Below, piece by piece: positions 46,091 through 57,535 of a stretch of 64,000 bases of DNA (the first letter of the stretch is position 1; the number at the start of each line of letters is the position of its first letter). Under the pieces are notes generated by a model. That model was not told the DNA's origin and made no database searches. It worked only from the letters and a program-made list of their open reading frames with translations. The translations under genes were made by a program, and so were the position numbers. The stretch comes from Skeletonema tropicum (lineage: Eukaryota > Bacillariophyta > Thalassiosirophyceae > Thalassiosirales > Thalassiosiraceae), in NCBI GenBank assembly GCA_037178625.1, contig CM074141.1, positions 1-64,000 of the forward strand, in the 5' to 3' direction.

Positions 46091-49000
46091 TTACTTTTTC
46101 ATAGTTGGCATCATTTCTTCTCCATCCTCTTCTGTAGCTGTAGCATCAAGTCCTTCATCGTCGCTTATATTTTCTCGTGTACACTCATTCTCGACGGATG
46201 ACTGCAAGCTACTATTGGCACCCGCAAAGACTGACGGATTATTGCGTGTTTTGCTGATGTATGCGTCAAGAGCTCCTGCTCCTGGCTGAGGCCGAGGCCG
46301 AGTTTGGTCACATTGATCTTTTTGATGAAAGTTGGAAGTCCTATCCACACAATCCTCAGTGCTCGAGGAATCGTCACAAGCTGAAGACGCTCTGCTACAT
46401 CCAGATCCAGGCTCATCACTTTCAACACTGCTTGATACGTCAGCAAGAGATGAATTGATGCAGAAAGTGTCTTCTATGCCAAATTCCTTCTCTATGCAAA
46501 TCGATTCATCAGATGAGTCGATATCGTGACTTCCAAAATTTATTACCATCCTAGAAATACGTTTGCGTTTGATGAAGAAAAGCGTCAGAGTAACGCCAAC
46601 TGCGATGACAAGGATGCAACAAACGACTGTAACCCAAGTTCGGTTGCTAGCATCAGTCTTGACCTCTGCTCCAGTATCATAAACTTCTCGAGTGCTATGG
46701 ATATCATCGATTTTATGCTCGCTGATATACTCAATGCTCAAAGAGTCTGATGAAATGCTGTTTCCTGTCATCGTATGACGAATGTCACGGAGGATGTTAT
46801 TCTTCACGACTAGTACTTCTTCATTTGTTGAATCAAATTTAATGACAGCAGCGATGTGACCAATGATAGGGTAGCATACTTCACCGCCTTTTTCTCGAGT
46901 CACTCTGCAAGAACCCTTCTCTCCGTCAATTACATCGCTACCTTCCACCGACTGGAAGCCAAGCAAGGTTCCATCGAGTTTCCTCAACCCCCTCCGATGA
47001 ATGATTTGACAGTTTAGAGTGCCCGCCAAGCCATCCATGATTTCTTTCTTCAGAGATGGCATAGCGTGCTTTACTTGTACAGTTTCTGGCAACAAAACCT
47101 CATAATCAAACAAAATGTCCATGATTGTCGTATCGTAAGGGATAGTATTGCTTTCGCCGCAGGAATATGTAATGAAGTTGCTTCTTAGAGCAGCATGCGG
47201 TGTCATGAACTCTGTTGTGAATGCTTCTGCGAATGAGACGGGTTTATTGGGAGTATCTCTTGGTACATGATTGACGCAAGCGCCCGATGCTTGGCCACGG
47301 TACGCGAGCTCGCAACACTCAGTCTGGGAGGAATAGGTTGGCCTACCATGCGGGAGCGGGGGTTTGTTGCTACAGACACCCAATGCCCAAATGGGGTTAT
47401 AATCGGGATAAAATTTGTCCAATGCGTTCTCTGTTGTAGCAGGTTCATATATGTCTTTGATACAAGCACCAGAAGACTGACCAGCGTATGCCTTTTCGCA
47501 GCACTCTTGCTGTGAATTGTATTGAGGCCTGCCACTTGGAGCAGGATAAGCGTTAATGCACGTCCCCTCTGCCCAATTCCCACTGTAATCTGGATAATAT
47601 GTTTCCAGTTTACTTACAGTTGCAGTTGTATATCCTACACAAGCGCCGGACGCCTGACCACCGTATGCCATCTTGCAACAATCACTTTGAGATTCATAAT
47701 GAGGTCTGCCGCTTGGGGCTGGAGCTTTGTTGCTACATACACCCAAGGCCCAAATGGGGTTGTAATCAGGATACCAAAGTTTGCCGACTTCTCCGACAAC
47801 CTCGTTAGTTGGTCGAGTTACTTCTTCTATCGATAAAGATCCTACAAAAGTGCTCCCGTCAGGAATTGTGCTTGACGGTATTGAAGGGGATTCTACTGGA
47901 GACAGAGAAAGTACGCCCACGCAAGCCCCAGATGCCTGTCCACCATACGCCTTTGCGCAACATTCGCTCAGTGAATCGTAATGAGGTCTGCCACTGGGAG
48001 CTGGGTAAGAGTTGATACACTTTCCTTCTGCCCAATTTCCATCATAATTAGGATACCACTTGTCCCCTGTTGTTTGAATTGTTGGATCTTGTAGTGAAAA
48101 AAGAGAATCAGGATTTCCTTGATGAGTTGAAGTAATTGACCCTGAAACCTCAGGAGGATTACCCGCAAACATTGTATCCAGCACTTTCTTGAAGTTCTGA
48201 GATCGCTCATGTCCTCCATCAAGAGCTCCAGTTCCACAAGGCTAAAAAAAGAGACGAATGAAACATGAGCAAAAGCTAATGAAGGAAGTCATGTGACTAC
48301 CATACATGTATCATACAACTAATGTACAAACTTACCGGATTGTGACAACCTCGATTGACTATTCCAGACACCGCATCAATAAAGCTTGTTCCTTCCATAC
48401 CACCTTCTACAAACTTGGCAAGCTCAGCAGTGTACTTCCAGCCCCCCTCATCGTAGCTCTGCACGGATTCCATCCAGTAAAACATGCCTGCCACCCATTT
48501 CAGCTCCTTGTACTCAGACGAAGAGCAGATCACCTCTGGGTCCCTGCAGAAGTCAACTGACGGGTACTTCGAGTCTCTGCCCTCCTCGGCAGCCCTCGCT
48601 CCAAGATAATAGTTCAGCTTGCCAAAGTTACAAACGCCACTTGTCTGAATGACACCTCGTCCCCACCAGCAGCACCCCTCGACGTCGGTACGCCCAGCGG
48701 TGTTAGCGTAGGGCCGCGATTGATCAAACTTACCCGCCTTTTGGCCTTCATACACGTCACATGTCTCAGGAGGGTTCGCCCATCCTTTGTTACACTCATA
48801 GCCGTAGTCCCAAAAGCCCGAGTGTGGCTGCTCATCCGTCTTGGGTCCACAGTACAGTGGAGCAGGAGCCCCGTACCATTTGGCATGCGTCACTGCAGTG
48901 ATTGACATGTTGGGATCGACAGGACACTCTATGTGTCTCTCTTCTCCCGAACATTGATAATCTTGGTAACTCTGGCCTAACTGTCCGCAAGCATTGGAGA

Positions 49001-49370
49001 GAGGGTACTTGCCGCCCACAAGATCCCATGAGTTCTCGTCACATGCATCGTATTTGATGGTTTCTTTCATACTTTGTGCGAGGAAGGCGGCAATGTTGAC
49101 CAAGCCATAGACGTGTCCGTTCGTCACGTCCTCGCCGATGTAGAACTTTTTACCTGCAACGCCTTCCGTGGCCATGACGTAGAGACTTTCTCGGAAGTCG
49201 GCATACTTGTAAACAGTTGATGGTACCCACTGGAATGATGGTGTCTCGTATAGGAATAGTTTGGTGTCGATTTCATTCTCTATTCTGTCCATTTCACTGT
49301 TTATCTTGCTAATGGATAGACCACTACATGTTGTCATGCAGAGCAGCAAGCTTATTAGTATTATCTTCAT
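46091..49370 (-). CDS. Membrane-anchored GH19 chitinase with four Cys-rich repeats
   Basis: Two exons (49370-48336 and 48241-46091) are joined in phase 0 across a 94-bp intron with GTAAG...TTTTTTTAG ends. The splice reconstitutes the GH19 ending [21 protein letters not shown]. The predicted protein has 1061 residues. Residues 1-18 are a signal peptide, which decides the start over an ATG 54 codons upstream. Residues about 30-365 are a GH19 domain with candidate catalytic Glu103 ([12 protein letters not shown]) and [19 protein letters not shown]. Four repeats at about 405-668 follow the pattern WYPDY...W..G.C.N..P.PSGRP.Y.S...CC..AYGGQ.SGACV, possibly polysaccharide-binding. An unrecognised extracellular domain is followed by a transmembrane helix at about 881-902 (then KRKR) and an acidic Ser-rich cytoplasmic tail. 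The protein would hydrolyse chitin at the cell surface. Confidence 0.85.
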
Positions 49371-49959
49371 TTTTGATGCATGTGCCAGTGGTAGTTTTTC
49401 TAATTGTTTTGGAGATTTTTCACTGTTAGTCGGTCTTGCTTTATTGCCTCGGATGACGGTGATATGGGTAATGTACCGGCCCCGATCTATAAATTGATTA
49501 TGCTTACGAAGATTATGACGGAGACACTTCATAGGAGAGCGTTGAAGAAATGGCTGCGGATATTCAATAAGTACATATTATTACTTATGCATGAGAGCTT
49601 CCAATTGTTTCAAACCCATCCACAGCAAATAAAAGCATACATAATAAGAAGTAGCAAGCAAAGCACTCAGAAAAATGAAGAACCCGAAGCCGAACGGCCC
49701 AAAGCATTCTTTTAGCGTAGCGTCTGACTTGGGGCTTAAGTAATTAGAGATGGTTATAACCGGTCAGACAGAAGTTGAACTTATTCCTTTGTGTGTGCAT
49801 AAAATTGAGTCCCTGAAAAGAGAATGGTCACACTTTAGAACCACCGCCCGCCCGGGCGGTCGTGAAACGATCGACTTGCCAGCGGCCTGCCGGCCCCAGC
49901 ACTCTGCTCGATAAAAAACGCCTCAAAAGTAGCAACTTCCTCGAGAATATGCGTAAACT
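49371..49959. other. Divergent intergenic region between chitinase gene and relic
   Basis: Lies between the minus-strand chitinase start and the plus-strand GH19 relic, so it should contain the chitinase promoter. A CCGCCCGGGCGG palindrome is near 49850. No ORF is supported, although the chitinase frame extends upstream to an ATG at 49532. Confidence 0.5.
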
Positions 49960-50325
49960 ATGAAGTTACCTTCACCACTCTTGCTCTCCGCCGTCATGCT
50001 GGAGATATGTAGAGATAGAGAGTGTTCGTTCCCAATTGCTCTTGACCAATCTTTTGACCAGTCTTGAACGAGTCAAGCATAGAATCGACACCAAACTATT
50101 CCTGAACCAAAACCCCATGTCTCAATGGGAAGAATCCACAGTGTATCGATTCGATGGCTTTCTTGAGAGTTTGAAGGTGATGTCAACTAGTGCAGTCGCG
50201 GGAAAGAAATTCTACATCGGCGAGGACGTGACGAATGGACAATGGACACGTCTGTGGCGTGGTCAGCATTGCCGCCTTCCTCGCACAAGGTATGAAAGAA
50301 CCATCAAAAATACAATTGAATCTAT
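49960..50325 (+). pseudogene. Truncated GH19 chitinase relic
   Basis: An ATG at 49960 begins a signal-peptide-like stretch (MKLPSPLLLSAVML). Further on, the frame open at 50036-50347 contains IDTKLFL, QWEESTVYRF and [15 protein letters not shown], close to residues 34-85 of the chitinase next door. After that the match moves to another frame (GHVCGVVSIAAFLAQGMKE), so there is at least one frameshift. Homology stops at the catalytic Glu region, and the rest of the domain is missing. It is oriented opposite to the complete gene, consistent with an old inverted duplication. Confidence 0.85.
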
Positions 50326-51307
50326 GTTTTTGCGACTGGAGTTGTAGTTGTAGATTACATGCATCGTAATTTAAGTAAAGTAAAGGGTTTCATCGTAATG
50401 GAGTAATGGTCAATTTGGGCCACAGCCACAGCCCATCATATAGGACCTCCGCAAAAGAAATGAAGTTGCCGAGATCGAGATACCTACCATTACGACAACT
50501 TTCTCTTGGGATTGAGGCTTTTACCCGTACATGATATCCATAGAGAGAAATTTAAGTGCAGACGCATGCTACTCTCTCTCTCTCTCTCTCTCACACTCTC
50601 ATTCACTTTCAGGAATCAAATGGCCCTGGCTGAGACTTTTCGTCGCCAAATGAACACTACTCCTACTTACGAAACGAAGCTAAGAAGAGCTTTGAAAGAA
50701 GTTGAAAGAAATACATAAGTACTGTACGTCCATATCCACCCCGCGCGCCCGAATTATCATCGGGCTAGCCGCACAAGAGACAAGAGAGACAGGAGAAGGA
50801 CAGGAGAGCTAGAGAGAGGCGGCTTCCCAGAGCTTCTTTATCTTCTCTCTTCGTCTATCAGGCCCCGCTCGCGCTGGCTGAAGGGATAAGTAGGGGTGGT
50901 CTGTGGTCTACGTCGACGTGTGACCGACCGACCAAGTGACCATTGTTTCCGTGATTACTGACCTTACTGATTTTTTGCGCATGCAGATAGAAGGGAGGTA
51001 CTTAGGGGCGCTCAAAAAAACAAAATGACCATTGCAAAAAGACAAATAGCAAAAATGGGTCACGAATTCTACAATGTACGTGCGGAATTAGTATAGGGTA
51101 GTGACTGTATAAATTCGAGGTCATTTTTTCAATCAAGCCTTAATAGTCTCCAGAAGAAATAACAAGCCTCCCTATCTACTTCACATAAAATCGAAGCAGC
51201 TGCGCTGAAATCGACAAAAAAAGCGGAGTCTAGAGAAATTTCTGCCCTTTCCTCTCTTGGACTGTATGTGCCAATAATCAACATCTTCTCATCACGTCAA
51301 CGTCAAT
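50326..51307. other. Intergenic with a CT microsatellite
   Basis: A perfect CT run of about 21 bases lies at 50572-50592. It is followed by GA- and GAGA-rich sequence to 50820. The last 200 bases before 51308 presumably hold the promoter of the M11 peptidase. No other feature was seen. Confidence 0.5.
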
Positions 51308-54300
51308 ATGCAGCTCCGCCAAGCAACTACGTTTATCGCTTCCACAGCGTTCTTCCTCCCCGCCAATGTCAATGCGTCATTACTCCGTGGGGTTGATGGT
51401 GAATTTGAAATCGGAGACACCCTCGAAATCACTGAAGACAGGCCAGGAACATTCTTGCGTGTAAGTTTTAGAGTGATACTGATACAGATACAGTGCAATA
51501 TTCGCAGTCGTCTTATCTTATTATTATTCTTTACTCGCCCTCTAATCATCATCATCATCATCTTTCTTCCATACATAACAGGCCTTGATTGACTATGAAG
51601 ATTCCAGCCACGACGGCCCCGATGAAACATTCAACATCATGGTCAACGACAATATCTACGAGATAGATGATGCTGATGAAGAATTGAAGAGTTTCGAGTC
51701 TGGCGAGACAGTTCTGATTCCTGCAGGGGTAACGCTGGGGACGAAGTCTGGCAAGGCCAAGACGAATGGAGCGAAGATTAAGCCCTCAAGGGAAGGCAAA
51801 AAGAGCAAGAAGGAGACGACGAATCTCTTTGATAGGAACCTCGAGGGAAGGACCGAAGAGCAGCAGCGCAATGTTGACCAGCTCCGCCGCCATTTGTCTT
51901 CTACTACTCTAGGTGACAAGAGCGTCGTTGCTGTGAGGGTACAAGCTACCGATGCTGTGTACTCAAATTCTGAAGCTGAATTGCGCAGAGAGGTCTTTGG
52001 CATCGGCGAGGGAGGCGATCAATTCAACCTCGCATCCGGTTATGATCAGTGTTCATACGGATCACTCACTTTTAGCCCCTTGGCCAGTCAGTCTAGTTCC
52101 GACCCAGGAGTGTCCATTGAAAATGGAGTTGTCACGATTTCAGTGGATGTCGCAGCAGGAGGAAATTCCGACGGCACCGTCCGTAACGCTGTGACTAACA
52201 AAATCCAGGAAATCTTTGGCAGCAACATGCAGAGTGTTGCTGACTACTGGATGTGTGAGTGTGCCCTAATCCATCCTTGTTGAACTCTTTTTATGACAGC
52301 TCAAAGTTCATACTAACTCCCCCTTCTAATACCTTGTTTACTTTCAGACTGCTTACCTCCCGGGACAAGCGGTGGATGGATTGCTTACGCTTACATCAAT
52401 TCTTACATCAGTGTCTATAATAACAATTGGTGTAACTACCCCTCCGGTCAAATGCATGAGCTCGGGCAGTGAGTCATATTGCTTTGCTCTCGTTTTATGT
52501 GTTTTCACTTCGCTTAACATCAATACTCACGTTACTCTTTGTTCCAGTAATCTCGGCTTTGCTCACTCAGGAGAGGGCACTCAACAATATGATGATCAAT
52601 CGGGAATGATGGGTTATAGCTACTCTAACGACGAAGGGCCAGTTATGGTGAGAAAAGACTTCATTATCTTGTGACTTATTCAGTATTTTTTTCGTATTTC
52701 TAACCTGCAAGTCTGCTTTGTTCACATCGTTGCTTCTAGTGTTTTAATGCGGCCAAGAGCTGGCAAACTGGTTGGTATGGACCAGAAGGGGCACACGGAG
52801 ATAAGACGTTGGAGTATAGCTCAGGAGACGGTTGCCTCGTCAAAACACTTTCTGGAATAGCTGATTATGACACCACTTCAAACAAGGTGCTCATCAAGGT
52901 CGTAAATCCCAATGGTAGTGGAGCCGATATCTTCGTTGCATTCAACGCGAAGAAAGATATCAATAGTGGAACCGTAGAGGCTGGAAATCTAGTTACTGTC
53001 GTACAAGTAGAAGACGGTGGCGGCCTAGTCTATTCCAAATCAACCTTACTTGGCAAGCTAGGTTCTGGGGCAAGTTACAATAACGCAAACTTTGGAGGCG
53101 AATCCCTGACAGTTGAAGTTGTCAGCATCTCCGGCAGTGATTCTGCTGACGTCAAGATCTATTTTGGCAGCGACTGCGTTGTCACTCCACCTCCAGCTCC
53201 AACTAACCCGCCCACTCCAATGCCGACCAAGGTTGGTCAAAGTGGACCCCAATCAGCTTCGTACGACTCAGGCCTTGGTGCTCCCAAATGCTCTTTCGGT
53301 TCGTCATGTGACTCAGAAGGTCTCCTAAATGGCCGAGGAAATATGAATGGCGGTAATGAACCCAATCAACCCAACACCTTGAACTCTTGTACCGACGGAA
53401 GTAGTGGAAATTATCACAGTGATGAATCTATCGACAAGATTGTTGTGGCACAGACCTCTGGCAGTGGCAATGACTTTACTGAGGGTGATGATGTCACCAT
53501 CTCAGCGACTGTATGGTGCTATGGATCCAGCGACTATATCGACTTTTACTATGCTAGTGACGCTTCAAGTCCTGTCTGGAATCAGATTGGTGATCGTCAA
53601 CAGTGTTCGAATTCAGGAGAGCACATTTTTTCAGCTTCATATACATTGCCCCAAGGATCAATCCAAGCTGTGCGTGCCAATTTGATGTGGAATTCTGGCA
53701 CTGCGAGTGCAGCTAGTTGCACGACTGGCGGCTATGATGACACGGACGACTTGGTAATCACAGTCAAACCAAATCAACCTGCCCCTCCAACATCTCCTCC
53801 GACACCTCCTCCGACTACAAATCCAACTACAGCTCCACCAACAAACCCTCCCACAGCTCTACCAACCCCCGTTCCTTCTAATCCTCCGACAGCTCCTCCG
53901 ACTGCAAATCCGACTCAAAATCCCACACCCCAACCTTCGAACCCTCCAACGCCAGCTCCTTCCAATCCTCCAACTACGCCTCCGCCAACAAAGTCTCCCG
54001 TTGTTACACCCCCACCGACACCACTGCCTTCGAATCCACCCACTTCTCCGCCTACTCAACAGCCAACCGATGCTCCCTCAAACAATCCTACAGCTCTGCC
54101 AACCGCTCCACCAACTGCTGTACCAACACCAACATCTACACCGGAGATGACCAAAACTCTCGTCTGTGGAAGAGGTGATGTTGTAGACAAACCTTGTTCT
54201 GAAGGTCTAAAGGGTACTGCCCCTATTGATGAGATGCACGAAGTACGTTGCTGCCGTGATTGCACTGGTATCAATTGTTCTAAGCCATGGAAGAGGAAGT

Positions 54301-54593
54301 GCTCCACCTTCGACTCTGACCTTTATGCGAGATCTAAGGTTAGTGGAATTTGTAAGGTAGGAACTTTTGCGGAGGCTCTTGATTTCTGCAGGAAGTCTAC
54401 AAATGATGATAGTTCAAGGCTTTGTACACCTTTGGAGGTTGAAAATAGTTGCGCAAAAGGTACGGGATGCAATTTTGATAAGGAACAGGTCTGGGCGTGT
54501 GCGTATGATGGGCATACATGTCAAGCAGATGCGGAGTGTTGTGGAACATGCGTGAATGGTACATGCCAAGATGAATTCAGTCTCTTCCCCTGA
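51308..54593 (+). CDS. Secreted M11 (gametolysin-like) zinc metallopeptidase
   Basis: Five exons with GT-AG introns: 51308-51460, 51582-52254, 52348-52468, 52548-52647 and 52740-54593. The spliced frame is continuous and gives 966 residues. An N-terminal signal peptide (to about residue 22) is followed by a propeptide-like region. The catalytic motif HELG|HNLGFAH (HExxHxxGxxH) is split by intron 3, and SGMMGYS is the Met-turn. Exon 5 carries a beta-rich domain, a second Cys-containing domain, a long Pro/Thr/Ser linker (53770-54150) typical of extracellular diatom proteins, and a C-terminal Cys-rich domain (CCRDC...RLCTPLEVE...GTGC) resembling DUF7495. In green algae gametolysin degrades the cell wall at mating. 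Here a role in wall or matrix proteolysis is inferred. Confidence 0.9.
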
Positions 54594-56179
54594 ATCTTGC
54601 ACGGTGCTCTCCATTACCAGTGAGTAGAGATACTTACCATTCAGTTGGTTGTGAAGTATTTATGAAGTATACTTGCCATTGAGTTGGGGTTGTAAAGATG
54701 TAATGTAACTTGTAACGATCAATTTTATATGTCTCTGGATATATTTTTATGCTAAAAGAAAGTTTTGGTGCTGCAAGGCCAGATAAGCAGGTGGGCTCTG
54801 ATGTAAAATCTAAACCACCTGTTGATGTTATCTACCTGAGTCAACCCGAGAATAGAGAGCAGACATAATCCATATAATAATTTCATGATGAAGCTCTCTT
54901 TAGACGAAGCATAGGAATCGGGTCACTTCCCTCTTGCAGTGCGAGAACGATTGATAGGGATTGCGATGGATCAGTATCAGTTTAGCTCCATCCTACTTAT
55001 CTGGATTTTCGAAATATTGCACCCAAACTTCCCAAACTCCAATCGCCTCTTGCTGCTGTATCAGATTTAACTGTCCAAAATGTGTACTTTAGAGGTGTCC
55101 AATAATCTAATATTCTGCATTTGTACGATTACAGAGTGGAGAGCGTGCATGTTTTCCGAGCTGTGTCGCCATTTGTACTTCACTGAAGAGATCGAGGACA
55201 TGACTAGAGGATGACTGTCTCGAAAAAACTATATTGTACGTAGGAATTATTTGGATTTTGGACCCGGCACTCGATCTGTCTAATCTAATTCCTGAAACTG
55301 GTGATTCCCACAATACAAATGATATATATGTATGATAAAAAAATCGGGGGACCACTTTTCATAGTCAGAAATGCATGAAAAAAGTTTTCCTGAGTTACAG
55401 TTCCATAGTACTGATGCCGGCGCATGGAACGGTAAAAAAGGCAAACAAATATTCCCACAAGAACATGTTGAAAAGTGGTCCCCCAGTGTACACGGTGCTA
55501 TTTGAACCCAGCCGATTTATTGGTGATGCCAACCTCCAACAACTCATCAGCTTGGTATTGGTAAGTACCTACGTCAGTTCTCTCTTTGCTCCTGCCTAAC
55601 GTCGACCCCCCGAAAGCCCGAAAGTAACATGGGGCTTCCTAATGGATGAGATGAAGTATCTCTGACTGCTGTGCGGGACTATTCTCTACCCAGCGTACAA
55701 GCACTATCGCTCTGGCAGATATATTTGGCGTTTTACACGATACAACCAAGAATTGCAAGAAACTCAGCATTGGCATCTATTCTCCACATAACATTGTGCT
55801 CAGTCTCAGTGTAATGTGCGGCGACTAAGTCCAAGATGAAGAAGGTGTAGAGCTCAATCATTAATCCAAAATGTGCCGAACAAATTCATCGGCATTATCT
55901 AAAAATAAAAATATAAAAAATGATGCCCCGCCCCCGGCAACACACGAACATTTGCATCAGTAATACCTATTTTACGTTGCATCTCCCTTCATCTCCTTCA
56001 CTGCAGATTGACTGAAAATCATGTATCGTTCGATGAAGAAGATTGAAATAGAGATAGTACTGGACTCTCCCAACACGGTGGACGATCCGAGCCGCCCATA
56101 CCAAGCCAATCTATGCATAAGTATGCCACGTGATACCTTTTCACTTGTGAGTACATAAAATTCTTACTTGCTGGTTCGC
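54594..56179. other. Intergenic with an inverted repeat
   Basis: No convincing gene. A plus-strand ATG ORF at 55375-55599 partly lies in the hairpin element described separately. The 17-mer TTGTACGTAGGAATTAT is at 55234-55250. Confidence 0.5.
55346..55484. repeat. 16-bp perfect inverted repeat around 107 bp
   Basis: GGGGGACCACTTTTCA (55346-55361) and TGAAAAGTGGTCCCCC (55469-55484) are perfect complements. The 139-bp unit could be a small MITE or a structured RNA. No target duplication was obvious. Confidence 0.75.
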
Positions 56180-56442
56180 GTACTTAAATTCGTGCATGCT
56201 ATGTATGTCTACTAACTTTTGGGTTCTCATCTAAGTCATACTATGTTCTTGTGACTCAGAAAGAACAAAAATGTGCATTTGACTGTGAACTGATTTCCAA
56301 GTTCCAAGTTCCTACTTGAACTTATTATTAGAGCATCCAACCAAACTACAAAGCAGTGAGATATTATGCACGGTGGCAGTCATCTTCATCTTATGGTAAA
56401 TTAGGAAGGGAGGATGACAAGCCCCTGTCGCTGCTATATATC
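56180..56442 (+). promoter_or_regulatory. Upstream region of AP2 gene 2, empty MITE site
   Basis: Homologous to 43290-43862 but without the 387-bp element. At the insertion point it reads TTTCCAAGT (56294-56302) followed by TCCAAGT (56303-56309), that is, the 9-bp target sequence nearly duplicated with 2 bp missing. The ATG of the downstream gene is at 56443. An upstream in-frame GTG at 56356 is less likely as start because the paralogue matches from MVTRILVRTPIPR. Confidence 0.65.
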
Positions 56443-57330
56443 ATGGTGACAAGGATCCTCGTTCGCACTCCAATTCCACGGAACAAAAAAGAATCGGCAC
56501 CAGCTGTAACGGTGAAGACGAAAGAGTCAAACCGCGATTACAATTACAAACAAAAAGAAGATGGTTCCCATTATAATGCTGTGCAAGAACAAGTTAAGAA
56601 GAACGAATCTCTGTTCTGCAGCACCAAAGGCTGTCTTCATGAGAATGATAAGGCTGCCAATGGGAAATTCTGCGACGGCAACCTCTGTCGTGATGTGCCT
56701 CCGCCTCTGCAAGGCAAACCCTCCAACAATGACGATGACAAAATAGCGGATTGCCATGAAGTGACCTCTTGCCAACAAAATGATGATAATGATACTGCTT
56801 CGAAGAAACGCCCTATTCTGATGGATAATACAGATGATGCCTCAGAAACGACGAAACGTCGAAAGAAGTTCATCGATTTATCCGATGTCCCACCACTGTT
56901 CCCAATCACGAGCAGCAAGATAGACGGCTCTTCAAAGTACAAAGGAGTTTCCTTCGATACAGCGGGCAACAAATGGATGGCACAAATCACAATTGACGGC
57001 AAGAATCACTGTATTGGCTATTATGAGGATGAAGAAGAGGCTGGTATTGACTACGCTCGTGCCGTATTCAAATACAAGACAGGAAAACGAAAAAGAAAAC
57101 GAAAGTTCATCGATTTGTCGGGTGTCCCACCACAGTTGCCAATTCTAAGAGACAATGGAAAAAGAGGTTCTTCAAAGTACAAAGGTGTATCATTCAATAA
57201 AAGGGCCAACAAATGGCAGGCGTATATTTCAATCAATGGAAAGCTACACACTATTGGCATCTATGAGAACGAAGAAGAAGCTGCTGTTGACAATGCTCGT
57301 GCAGTATTCAAATACAAGACAGAAGAATAA
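56443..57330 (+). CDS. AP2-domain transcription factor with two AP2 domains
   Basis: A 295-residue intronless protein. Residues 59-82 hold two Cys pairs (CSTKGC, CDGNLC). Residues 94-135 are acidic. KKRP, KRRKK and GKRKRKRK are likely nuclear localisation signals. AP2 domains span about 163-212 (SSKYKGVSFDTAGNKW) and 243-292 (SSKYKGVSFNKRANKW), each ending in DYARAVFKYK or DNARAVFKYK. AP2 domains are DNA-binding beta-sheet folds known from plant ERF factors and homing endonucleases, and multi-AP2 proteins are common in diatoms. Target genes unknown. This is the intact paralogue of 44381. Confidence 0.9.
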   Translation: MVTRILVRTPIPRNKKESAPAVTVKTKESNRDYNYKQKEDGSHYNAVQEQVKKNESLFCSTKGCLHENDKAANGKFCDGNLCRDVPPPLQGKPSNNDDDKIADCHEVTSCQQNDDNDTASKKRPILMDNTDDASETTKRRKKFIDLSDVPPLFPITSSKIDGSSKYKGVSFDTAGNKWMAQITIDGKNHCIGYYEDEEEAGIDYARAVFKYKTGKRKRKRKFIDLSGVPPQLPILRDNGKRGSSKYKGVSFNKRANKWQAYISINGKLHTIGIYENEEEAAVDNARAVFKYKTEE

Positions 57331-57400
57331 GAAGAGGTGAAGTAGAAGTCGATGATGCTGAAATGCAACGGCAACGGCTGGGATTTTCGATTTGCATCTG

Positions 57401-57535
57401 AATCAGCAAGGAGTCTTTTTCAATCCAATGATGAGCAAGTGGATTGTAATGGTTACCATCAGTGGAATGAATCAGTGTATTGGCTATTATGACACTGCTC
57501 AAGAGGCTAACATCGCCTATTCGCGTGCAATATAG
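57401..57535 (+). pseudogene. Degenerate third AP2 domain downstream of AP2 gene 2
   Basis: The frame reads QQGVFFNPMMSKW...CIGYYDTAQEANIAYSRAI then TAG. This has the AP2 pattern (GV.F....KW......G...CIGYY....EA..AY.RA) but lies 70 bp beyond the stop codon of the intact gene. It corresponds in position to domain 3 of the other paralogue. Confidence 0.75.

Noticed and set aside
53770..54150. Pro/Thr-rich stretch as a separate repeat element
   Set aside because: It is a coding linker inside exon 5 of the M11 peptidase, in frame and typical of extracellular diatom proteins.
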